NCBI GenBank assembly: GCA_022448765.1
Contig: JAKUTI010000148.1
Span: 1 to 6,644, forward strand
DNA: 6,644 nt
Direction of reading: 5' to 3'
From: Pseudomonadales bacterium
GTDB lineage: Bacteria; Pseudomonadota; Gammaproteobacteria; Pseudomonadales; Azotimanducaceae
Shown here: one piece after another, positions 1-6,178 of the stretch
Layout of the letters: each line of letters opens with the position of its first letter
How positions within the stretch are numbered: position 1 is the first letter of the stretch
Notes under the pieces: model-generated
Database searches by the model: none
What the model saw: the letters and a program-made list of their open reading frames with translations, nothing else
What the model was told of the DNA's origin: nothing
Made by a program: the position numbers and the translations under genes

Positions 1-492
1 GGTGTAGTTACATTTCAATAGAATTAAAGAAAATGCGATGGCAATTCGAAATCCATAGACAAGCCGTGCAAGCACGTCACGACCCGTGGTGTCCGTTCCT
101 AAATAGTGCTTTTCGTTGAGGGAGGGGGCGTTTGGTGGGTACCTGCTAGCGGGCAGATCGACCTCAAACGCGTTGTACGGAACGAGGGGCATGATCACCC
201 AATTCGAGCTGTTCGGTTGTTGTCCGAAAAATTTTTCTAGTTCACGGAAATTCGTTTCGTATTCGTAATCGAGACCAAATGTGCTACCCGGAAGGTATCT
301 CCCGTATGTTGGAAAGAACCAATTACCCTCGTAACTAACGATTAAGGCGCGGCTGTTGACCAAAAGTTCCGCGCCGAGGCTTAGTACGACGATAATCACC
401 AGGGTCACAGCAGACCAATAACCTCTTTTGAGACTTCGAAATCGCTCAAGCTGCCTTCGCGTGAGCGGGTTTAGTTGGGGTCCTAATTTCAA
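1..492 (-). CDS. yejE: YejE-like ABC transporter permease, N-terminal part (cut by window edge)
   Basis: Inner-membrane permease of a peptide-type ABC importer, partner of the YejB-like protein encoded just upstream. The reading frame is open for 164 codons to the left edge, so the C-terminal half is missing. Visible parts: a basic start with LTRRQLERFRSLKRGYWS (residues 10-27), a first membrane segment at about 28-45, then a long periplasmic stretch with YEGNWFFP (54-61). The family signature LGTDTTGRDVLARLVYG lies at 131-147, as in YejE/DppC/OppC, and leads into a second membrane segment. The likely start is TTG at 492-490, overlapping the yejB stop by four bases (TTGA). No ATG or GTG in this frame lies near it. 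This implies translational coupling. YejE is favoured over DppC or OppC because of the long periplasmic segment and the YejB neighbour. The family role in peptide or microcin C uptake is established; the substrate here is unknown. Confidence 0.88.
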   Translation of the reverse strand, partial: MKLGPQLNPLTRRQLERFRSLKRGYWSAVTLVIIVVLSLGAELLVNSRALIVSYEGNWFFPTYGRYLPGSTFGLDYEYETNFRELEKFFGQQPNSSNWVIMPLVPYNAFEVDLPASRYPPNAPSLNEKHYLGTDTTGRDVLARLVYGFRIAIAFSLILLKCNYT

Positions 493-1577
493 GAACCGTT
501 CTCGCCGAATTTCACTCGAGGATCGACAATGGCAACGCAAATGTCCGAAAGAATGTTGCCGATGAGGAACAGCAGGGATGAGATCACCAAGATTCCCATG
601 ACCACCGGATAGTCCCTTTCGACGAGCGATTCGAATCCGAGCAAACCGAAACCGTCGATGTTGAAGATCTTTTCGATTAGGAAAGAACCGCTAATGATGA
701 CGGAGATCAATTGCCCAAATGAGGTGGCGACCGGGATGAGGCTATTGCGTAAGGCGTGGCGAAACACCGCACGTTTGAAGGGCATGCCTTTCGCTATAGC
801 GGTACGAACGTAGTCGGACGAAAGATTGTCCATCAGCGAGTTTTTCACCATGAAAGTCATCACCGCAAAACTTCCGGCTAGATATGCGATCAAAGGCAGA
901 GTTGCGTGATACAGAATGTCGATCACCTGGTCGGTGGTTGAAAGTTCGTCGAAGTTATCGCTTACAAAGCCGCCCAATGGAAACCACTCCCAGGCGGATG
1001 CAAGCGCGGTCAATAATGCGATAGCAACAACGTAGCCGGGGAGCGCATACCCGAAAAAGACGACTGCGGAGGTGGCGTTATCGAAAATACTGTTGTGGCG
1101 CAGTGCTTTGGCAATGCCCAACGGTATACAGACTGCGTACGTGAGAATAAGGGTGGTAATTCCGTAGAAAATTGAGATTGGAAAACGGTTTTTTATGATG
1201 TCCCAGACCGGTTCCGTATAACGGGTTGACGTTCCCAAGTCGAGTTTCAAGACCCGTCCCAGCCAAATGACGTAACTTTCGTACCAGGGCTTGTCGAAAC
1301 CGTAGTAGGCGCGCAATTCGGCGAGTTGATCCTCGGATAATGCTGCCCCGCCGATGCTGTTCATGTCGATTGTTACGGCGCTATCTGTCTGGGCCAGAAG
1401 CGCTTCGTTCATGGCCCTCTCGATCGGTCCGCCAGGAACGACGCGGGTGACGGCAAACACCAACAGGGTTATGCCCAGGAATGTGGGGATGACTAGAAGC
1501 AATCGCCTAATGAAGTAGCTTGTCAAATCCGTTGTCCGTTGGATTCGCCAACGCGGTTCTGCTGTGGTGACGCGCAT
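489..1577 (-). CDS. yejB: YejB-like ABC transporter permease
   Basis: Integral membrane permease of a binding-protein-dependent peptide importer (YejABEF type; E. coli YejB takes up microcin C and peptides). At 362 residues it is close to the E. coli length as I recall it. Membrane segments fall at about 22-45, 136-156, 168-190, 222-245, 283-302 and 324-349. The start of the domain shows IRRLLLVIPTFLGI (23-36) and VPGGPIERA (47-55), and YGFDKPWYESY follows at 92-102. The EAA loop that contacts the ATPase spans about 256-283 (DYVRTAIAKG then RHALRNSLIP). The C-terminus has RDYPVVMG and VDPRVKF, typical of YejB. Two starts are possible: ATG at 1577, with no clear Shine-Dalgarno site, or TTG at 1526 (residue 18), which would give MTSYFIRRLLL and match the usual family N-terminus better. 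It is the first gene of its minus-strand run and overlaps yejE. No substrate-binding protein gene lies directly upstream. Confidence 0.92.
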   Translation of the reverse strand: MRVTTAEPRWRIQRTTDLTSYFIRRLLLVIPTFLGITLLVFAVTRVVPGGPIERAMNEALLAQTDSAVTIDMNSIGGAALSEDQLAELRAYYGFDKPWYESYVIWLGRVLKLDLGTSTRYTEPVWDIIKNRFPISIFYGITTLILTYAVCIPLGIAKALRHNSIFDNATSAVVFFGYALPGYVVAIALLTALASAWEWFPLGGFVSDNFDELSTTDQVIDILYHATLPLIAYLAGSFAVMTFMVKNSLMDNLSSDYVRTAIAKGMPFKRAVFRHALRNSLIPVATSFGQLISVIISGSFLIEKIFNIDGFGLLGFESLVERDYPVVMGILVISSLLFLIGNILSDICVAIVDPRVKFGENGS

Positions 1578-1710
1578 CGACGGTTGGTCAAGCGGACACT
1601 ATAGGGTGCTCGATCGATTCAGGCCATAAGGCCTTTTGTGTTTGAAAGTTCCCACTGGCACCGCAGGCAGGGTGATAAGCTTCGCGAAATTGCAGTAGAG
1701 AGGATGGACG
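1578..1710. promoter_or_regulatory. divergent spacer between yejB-like operon and oxidoreductase gene
   Basis: This 133-base region must hold the starts of both divergent transcripts. A TATAGT hexamer on the minus strand (1603-1598) could be a -10 for the permease genes, but no good -35 stands 16-18 bases upstream. A short inverted repeat (AGGCC, ATAA loop, GGCCT, at 1621-1634) sits between the two genes and is followed by a few Ts. It could be an operator or a weak hairpin. No convincing sigma-70 promoter for the plus-strand gene was found by eye. The location is supported by gene orientation; the individual sites are speculative. Confidence 0.4.
1697..1704 (+). promoter_or_regulatory. ribosome binding site deciding a TTG start
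   Basis: The purine run AGAGAGGA lies six bases before TTG at 1711 and is the best Shine-Dalgarno match near the oxidoreductase start. The ATG inside it (1705-1707 region) is in another frame and meets a stop within a few codons. The next in-frame candidate, TTG at 1735, has only a weak upstream purine tract. This supports TTG at 1711 as the start. Confidence 0.7.
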
Positions 1711-2778
1711 TTGGTCAACCGTAAGAAAAAGAAATTGCGCTACGGGTTTATTGGAGCGGGAGGAATCGCGGGTACGCATCTGCGCGACCTCAGTCGTCGA
1801 GACGACGTTGAGTTGGTGGCGATGGCGGATATTTCAGAGACCAATATGCGCGGACATCAGGATCGGTTCGACATTCCGCGCACGTATTCGGACTGGAAAG
1901 AGATGCTTAGGGTCGAAGCTTTGGATGCGGTGTCGGTGTGCACACCAAATCGACTCCACGAGCGAGCGGCAATAGATGCGATGAAAGCCGGTTGTGACGT
2001 TCTTTGTGAAAAACCGCTCGCCCATTCAGCGAAGGCCGGTGAACGAATGCTTACTGCGTCTCGTGATTTAGGTCGGAAATTGGTTATAGGATTTCAATAT
2101 CGATTCAATCCTCGAACTCAGTTCCTTCGTGCGGCTACTGATGATGGACAATTTGGAAAGATACTGTACACCCGGGTCAAAGCCTTGCGCCGAAGGGGCA
2201 TCCCCAATTGGGGGGTGTTCGGACAAAAAGAGCTCCAAGGTGGCGGGCCGTTGATCGATATTGGCGTGCACGTTCTCGAAATGGCGCACTACACGATGGG
2301 GTCGCCGGAGCCTGTGTCTGCATCAGCCGACATGTTCACCTACATCGGGAACAAACCGTCGAACCGCGTCGAGTCGGCATGGAAGGGTTGGGACTACAAG
2401 ACGTATACCGTGGAAGATCTTGCGGTTGGCAGGATTCGATTCGAGAACGGGGCGGTTGTTCATATCGAGGCGGCTTTTGCCGCACACATCGAGAAAGACG
2501 ATTGGGACTTTCAAATTATGGGTGAAAAAGGAGGGGCAACTTGGGATCCACCGAGGATCTTTCGCGACCAGGCTGGTCACATGGTCGACACATCGCCCGG
2601 TTGGCTCGCGGAGGAGACCTTCCAGGGAATGTTTACCCGTAAAATGAACAACTTTGTGGATCACTGCCTCTACGAAACGCCGACACTCGCGCCGGCCGAG
2701 GACGGTCTTGCGGTTCAACGCATGCTTGATGCGCTTTATCGATCGGCCGAGCGAGGCGGTAAAGAGGTCAAAGTGTAA
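1711..2778 (+). CDS. Gfo/Idh/MocA-family NAD(P)-dependent oxidoreductase
   Basis: Cytoplasmic dehydrogenase family that oxidises or reduces sugars, inositols and related polyols with a nicotinamide cofactor. The 355-residue length is normal for the family. The N-terminal Rossmann fold shows GFIGAGGIAGTHL (12-24). Asp40 at the end of the second strand suggests a preference for NAD(H) over NADP(H). The EKP motif (100-102) carries the usual catalytic-site lysine. IGFQYRFNP (126-134) begins the C-terminal substrate domain, and GGGPLIDIGVH (177-187) supplies the conserved Asp183 and His187 pair. No signal peptide is seen. Translation starts at TTG with a good ribosome site. It is divergent from the permease genes and separated from aceA by 214 bases, so it looks monocistronic. 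Family assignment is secure; the substrate cannot be read from sequence, and sugar or inositol chemistry is only the family expectation. Confidence 0.93.
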   Translation: MVNRKKKKLRYGFIGAGGIAGTHLRDLSRRDDVELVAMADISETNMRGHQDRFDIPRTYSDWKEMLRVEALDAVSVCTPNRLHERAAIDAMKAGCDVLCEKPLAHSAKAGERMLTASRDLGRKLVIGFQYRFNPRTQFLRAATDDGQFGKILYTRVKALRRRGIPNWGVFGQKELQGGGPLIDIGVHVLEMAHYTMGSPEPVSASADMFTYIGNKPSNRVESAWKGWDYKTYTVEDLAVGRIRFENGAVVHIEAAFAAHIEKDDWDFQIMGEKGGATWDPPRIFRDQAGHMVDTSPGWLAEETFQGMFTRKMNNFVDHCLYETPTLAPAEDGLAVQRMLDALYRSAERGGKEVKV

Positions 2779-2901
2779 GGCGCTGATTGAGGTAAGTTAT
2801 TTATGGAGCAGGGTTCAACTACGGCACGAAAAGGGAGATGCATCAATCGTATAGAACAGAGCTTGTAACCGCCCAAGTAGGTCGTGATCGGAGTAAAATA
2901 G

Positions 2902-2924
2902 ATATATTCCATAATGGAATGTAT
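2902..2924. promoter_or_regulatory. inverted repeat, candidate operator of aceA
   Basis: The arms ATTCCAT and ATGGAAT are perfect inverted copies around a single A (2906-2920). The symmetry extends outward to 2902-2924 with one mismatch. Its position, about 70-90 bases before the aceA start and inside the AT-rich promoter zone, suits a transcription factor dimer site. Short TTCC/GGAA palindromes are common among IclR-family operators, and E. coli IclR controls the glyoxylate operon. The order of the half-sites here is reversed relative to the E. coli site, so naming an IclR-type regulator is only a guess. Confidence 0.55.
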
Positions 2925-2944
2925 AAGTATCCATACAATCCATA
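2908..2944 (+). repeat. three TCCATA direct repeats in the aceA promoter
   Basis: TCCATA occurs at 2908-2913, 2930-2935 and 2939-2944. The first copy is part of the inverted repeat. The first and second are 22 bases apart and the first and third 31 bases apart, close to two and three helical turns, so a bound protein could contact one face of the helix. The spacing is visible in the sequence; a regulatory role is inferred. Confidence 0.4.
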
Positions 2945-2980
2945 ATATTTAGTTTAGAGTTGCGCTCCTTTCGAGCTTCC

Positions 2981-2986
2981 GAGGTG
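2981..2986 (+). promoter_or_regulatory. ribosome binding site of aceA
   Basis: GAGGTG ends six bases before ATG at 2993. This strong site fixes the aceA start there, rather than at the in-frame TTG at 2960, which would add eleven residues and has no comparable site upstream. Confidence 0.75.
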
Positions 2987-2992
2987 CGACAC

Positions 2993-4594
2993 ATGGGATA
3001 TATGGAAGAGATTGACGACGTCCGTCGCGGGTTGTTAACGCGTGGACAGGAATGGGGGGCAATCAATCCCGAATACGTGGTTCGTATGCGTCACCAAAAT
3101 CGTTTTCGTACAGGATTGGATATCGCCCGGTATACCGCGGACATCATGCGTCGCGATATGGCCGATTACGATGCCGATCCGAGCAATTACACCCAATCGT
3201 TGGGGGCGTGGCACGGTTTCGTTGCTCAACAGACGATGATGTCCGTCAAGAAACACCAAGGCTCCCTTAACAAACGTTATATCTACTTAAGTGGGTGGAT
3301 GGTTGCCGGACTGCGTTCACAATTCGGACCGCTGCCCGATCAGAGCATGCATGAAAAGACCTCGGTTCCAGACCTGATCGATGAGATTTACACGTTTCTC
3401 ACCCAGGCGGATGCGCGGGAGCTACAACACCTTTATGTGGCACTCGATGAGGCGCGTTCGATGGGTCACGATGTATCCGAACCTATCGCTAACATCGACA
3501 ATTTTGAAACGCACATCGTGCCGATGATCGCCGATATCGACGCGGGATTTGGGAACGAAGAGGCCACCTATCTGCTGGCGAAGAAGATGATCGAAGCTGG
3601 AGCTTGCGCCATTCAGATCGAAAATCAGGTCTCCGATGCCAAACAGTGTGGGCATCAGGCGGGCAAGGTCACGGTTCCTCACGAAGATTTCGTTTCGAAG
3701 TTGCACGCGATTCGCTATGCGTTTCTCGAGCTTGGAATCGATAATGGCGTGATCGTCGCCCGTACCGATTCGTTGGGGGCTGGATTGACGCAGAAGATAC
3801 CCGTCTCGCAAGAGCCGGGCGATCTAGGACATCAGTACTGCGAATTCTTGAAGACATCGCCTGTCAGCGACCCCAACGAGCTGAACGAGGGCGACATTGC
3901 CATCCACCAAGATGGGGTGTTGTGCAAACCGGAACGGCTGGATAACGGTCTTTATGCCTTTAAGGACGACACCGGGGTTGACCGCGTGATCCTCGATTGC
4001 GTCACGGCACTTGAACATGGGGCCGACTTGCTTTGGATTGAAACGGAACGACCGAACTTAGAACAGATCGGCGGGATGGTCGAAGCCGTGCGCAAGATCC
4101 GTCCGGAGGCTAAGCTGGTCTACAACAATTCGCCGTCCTTTAACTGGACACTGAAATTCCGAGAACAAGTCTACGAGGAATGGAAGGCTGCAGGTAAAGA
4201 CATGTCTGCTTACCCAGATCCCGCGGCATTCGAGAAAGGTTTGATGGATGAATCCATGGACGAAACCGAGCTCGCGCAGGAGGCGGATCAGCTAATCCAG
4301 AACTTTCAACGCGATGCTTCTCGTGAAGCTGGGATTTTTCATCACCTCATCACCTTGCCGACGTATCACGAAACGGCGCTTGGGGTTGATATGTTGTCGG
4401 AAGGTTACTTTGGCGACCTCGGGATGCTCGCGTACGTCAAAGGGATTCAGCGTCAAGAGATCCGACGCGATCTTGCTTCCGTCAAGCATCAGGATTTGGC
4501 CGGTTCGAATATTGGGGACGACCATAAGGAGTACTTTCTTGGCGAGAAAGCGTTGCTCGCCGGTGGCGCCGCGAACACCATGACTCAGTTTTAG
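2993..4594 (+). CDS. aceA: isocitrate lyase
   Basis: Cleaves isocitrate to glyoxylate and succinate, the first step of the glyoxylate shunt that lets cells grow on acetate or fatty acids; a cytoplasmic, Mg-dependent enzyme. The 533 residues match the long Pseudomonas-type isocitrate lyase (about 531) rather than the shorter E. coli enzyme. Visible motifs: AINPEYVVRM near the N-terminus, SGWMVAGLRS (100-109), the metal-site segment ADIDAGFGN (180-188), and the active-site loop KQCGH (217-221) with catalytic Cys219. IVARTDSLGAG (254-264), LLWIETERP (347-355), NNSPSFNW (378-385) and LPTYH (455-459) also match. KQCGH in place of KKCGH is normal in this subgroup. The start is ATG at 2993 with GAGGTG upstream. 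The gene stands alone: no malate synthase or isocitrate dehydrogenase kinase gene is adjacent. Control probably acts through the inverted repeat upstream. It ends directly at a palindrome shared with the convergent neighbour. Confidence 0.97.
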   Translation: MGYMEEIDDVRRGLLTRGQEWGAINPEYVVRMRHQNRFRTGLDIARYTADIMRRDMADYDADPSNYTQSLGAWHGFVAQQTMMSVKKHQGSLNKRYIYLSGWMVAGLRSQFGPLPDQSMHEKTSVPDLIDEIYTFLTQADARELQHLYVALDEARSMGHDVSEPIANIDNFETHIVPMIADIDAGFGNEEATYLLAKKMIEAGACAIQIENQVSDAKQCGHQAGKVTVPHEDFVSKLHAIRYAFLELGIDNGVIVARTDSLGAGLTQKIPVSQEPGDLGHQYCEFLKTSPVSDPNELNEGDIAIHQDGVLCKPERLDNGLYAFKDDTGVDRVILDCVTALEHGADLLWIETERPNLEQIGGMVEAVRKIRPEAKLVYNNSPSFNWTLKFREQVYEEWKAAGKDMSAYPDPAAFEKGLMDESMDETELAQEADQLIQNFQRDASREAGIFHHLITLPTYHETALGVDMLSEGYFGDLGMLAYVKGIQRQEIRRDLASVKHQDLAGSNIGDDHKEYFLGEKALLAGGAANTMTQF

Positions 4595-4614
4595 GAGGCG
4601 TATCGATACGCCTC
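4595..4614. terminator. palindrome between convergent genes, likely bidirectional transcript end
   Basis: A perfect 20-base palindrome (arms GAGGCGTATC and GATACGCCTC) begins on the base after the aceA stop and ends on the last base of the convergent hydrolase gene. As RNA it can form an 8-pair stem with a UCGA loop in either direction. Neither strand has a run of Ts after the hairpin, so it is not a classic intrinsic terminator. It may mark or protect the 3' ends of both transcripts. The palindrome is certain; its role is inferred. Confidence 0.6.
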
Positions 4615-6134
4615 TAACGTTCTGGTGGAATTGATCGATCCACAACACCTTTATCTGTGATGGCAAGGTGCGTGAGTGACGGGTCGTCGTGCAACATTCG
4701 CCAGGAGACCATGTCGGTTGCAGACTGGATCATTTCGGCGCTGTAGTTGGGATTGTTCGCCACGTTTTCAGTTTCGTGCGGGTCCTTCTTCAGGTCGAAC
4801 AACAGCGGTGGCAGTGTAGGGAAGTGCACATACTTCAGAGTCTCGCTCCGCAAAACGTTCAACTTGCATTCCCTTTGAGACAAGCCTAAAGATGATTCAC
4901 TTTGTGTTCCGCTGAAATCAAATTCCCAATGAGCTTTGGACCGCCAAGAAGCCGGTAATTGGCCCGCTTCGGTTGCCGAAAGTAACGATCGACCATCACA
5001 TTGAAGCGGAATCTCAAGATCCAACCAGTCAAGGATGGTGCTCATTAAATCAACGTTCTCCGTGAACTGATGGATGCGCGTGCCACGGTGTTCGTTTGCG
5101 ATCGAGTCGGGGTTATAGACGATCAGTGGGATCGCGTAGGACTGGTCGAAGTAACCAAGTTTGCCGATGAGCCAGTGGTCTCCTATTTGCTCGCCGTGAT
5201 CGGACGAAAAAATAATCAGGGTGTTGGACCATTCGCCGCTGGCTTTGAGCGCGTCGAATAACCGACCCAGATTGTGATCGACCTCGGTCATGAGCCCGAA
5301 GTAGCTGGACTGGAGTCTTCGTAGTTTCTTTTCGTCGTCCGGACAACGGAAATATTGTTGTCGTAAAAGAAAATCAAGGTAGGGGTGCTGACTTCGTTCT
5401 GACTCTAAATCCTTCGATCTCGAAAAAGAGGGGAGGTCGTCTGGGGGATACATGCGGTTATACGGTTCAGGTGCAACCCAGGGCGGATGGGGTCGAAGCA
5501 ACGACAGATGGACGCACCAGTTTTGATTATCTTTAATGTAGTCCAGTACCTGATCGACCATGAAATAGGTGTCGTGAAGTTCGGCCGGGATCTCTAAAGG
5601 GGCTGCTTCCGATCCGCCGTTCTCCCATTCGGGTTGCGCCTTCTTGGTCGTGTAAAGCGCATTTGAATCAGCGGGTATCGGATAACCTTGTCTGCGCAGC
5701 CACTCGGCCCAGGCGTGCGGCCTGGACTCCAAAAGCTTGCCCAGTTGAACGACTGGCTCCATACCGGGCAAAACACCATCGAAGATCCTGAAGTCCGAAT
5801 CCGCCGAAAAGCTTTCGCGCGGGTCCAGTGCCGTATCCGTGTAGCCAAATAGGGCTGGCACGAACCCTTGCTTCCGCGACTCGATCGCCCAGTTGGTGTG
5901 ACGCGCTTCGAGCGGTGTTCCATTGCCACTGACACGATGATTTTGTAAGTACATCCCGGTGTGGATGCTGGCCCTGGAAGGGCCACATGGAGCCGCGTTC
6001 GCGAAATGGTTGGTAAACAGGACACCTTCCGCAGCGAGCGCATCTAGGTTAGGTGTTTGAACCATGTGTCCCAGGCACGACAGACATTCCGCTCTCCATT
6101 GATCGGCAGTAATGAAGAGAATGTTCTTGGTCAT
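4614..6134 (-). CDS. sulfatase-superfamily hydrolase, phosphonate monoester hydrolase/phosphodiesterase-like
   Basis: Predicted cytoplasmic metal-dependent ester hydrolase (506 residues, no signal peptide). Comparison from memory with the Rhizobium phosphonate monoester hydrolase (about 514 residues) shows collinear similarity along the whole protein. Matching segments are ADQWRAE (10-16), CGPSRASIHTG (50-60), YLQNHRVSGN (62-71), GYTDTALDPR (97-106), RPHPPWV (214-220), SDHGEQIGDH (311-320), GKLGY (324-328), EFDFSG (404-409) and YVHFPTLPPLLFDLKKDPHE (435-454). Metal and nucleophile residues are present: Asp11, Gln12, Cys50, Asp312 and His313. Cys50 sits in a CxPxR motif and must be converted to formylglycine; no maturase gene is in the window. 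Arg54, Asn71, Tyr98, His216 and Lys325 also align with active-site positions, but the Thr expected near residue 100 is Asp. Such enzymes hydrolyse phosphonate monoesters, phosphodiesters and, promiscuously, sulfate esters; the real substrate is unknown. The Shine-Dalgarno site is weak. The gene probably shares a transcript with the unrecognised gene 44 bases upstream. Confidence 0.9.
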   Translation of the reverse strand: MTKNILFITADQWRAECLSCLGHMVQTPNLDALAAEGVLFTNHFANAAPCGPSRASIHTGMYLQNHRVSGNGTPLEARHTNWAIESRKQGFVPALFGYTDTALDPRESFSADSDFRIFDGVLPGMEPVVQLGKLLESRPHAWAEWLRRQGYPIPADSNALYTTKKAQPEWENGGSEAAPLEIPAELHDTYFMVDQVLDYIKDNQNWCVHLSLLRPHPPWVAPEPYNRMYPPDDLPSFSRSKDLESERSQHPYLDFLLRQQYFRCPDDEKKLRRLQSSYFGLMTEVDHNLGRLFDALKASGEWSNTLIIFSSDHGEQIGDHWLIGKLGYFDQSYAIPLIVYNPDSIANEHRGTRIHQFTENVDLMSTILDWLDLEIPLQCDGRSLLSATEAGQLPASWRSKAHWEFDFSGTQSESSLGLSQRECKLNVLRSETLKYVHFPTLPPLLFDLKKDPHETENVANNPNYSAEMIQSATDMVSWRMLHDDPSLTHLAITDKGVVDRSIPPER

Positions 6135-6178
6135 GTCAGGCTTAATTGAGACGTATCGGTTACTTTTTTGATTGGCCC

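Larger units (their letters stand above)
2779..2992 (+). promoter_or_regulatory. aceA upstream region
   Basis: Intergenic region of 214 bases. The first half (to about 2890) shows no clear terminator hairpin for the oxidoreductase gene and no gene. From about 2891 to 2955 it becomes markedly AT-rich and contains several -10-like hexamers (TAAAAT at 2894, TATAAG at 2922, TACAAT at 2934, CATAAT at 2941). None has a good -35 at the right distance. That pattern fits a promoter depending on an activator or another sigma factor, or one whose core elements I cannot resolve. It precedes a leader ending in a strong ribosome site. Confidence 0.6.

Noticed and set aside
1621..1637. Short hairpin with trailing Ts read as an intrinsic terminator
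   Set aside because: The stem is only five pairs and it lies in a divergent promoter region where no plus-strand gene ends just upstream; an operator or chance is more likely.
1656..1670. Possible sigma-54 promoter (CTGGCAC followed by GC) before the oxidoreductase gene
   Set aside because: The second GC falls two bases too close to the TGGCAC element, and the TTGC half is absent, so the spacing rule for -24/-12 promoters is not met.
2208..2854. Several open frames of 60-130 codons inside and after the oxidoreductase gene on both strands
   Set aside because: They overlap a secure coding region, have shadow-like compositions rich in Arg, Ser and His, and show no ribosome sites or recognisable motifs.
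2960..2992. In-frame TTG extension of isocitrate lyase by eleven residues
   Set aside because: ATG at 2993 has a strong GAGGTG ribosome site at the right distance, and the extra residues do not resemble family N-termini.
5594..6043. 149-codon open frame on the minus strand in a different frame within the hydrolase gene
   Set aside because: It lies wholly inside a well-supported gene whose motifs run through the region, and its translation has the basic, low-complexity look of an out-of-frame reading.
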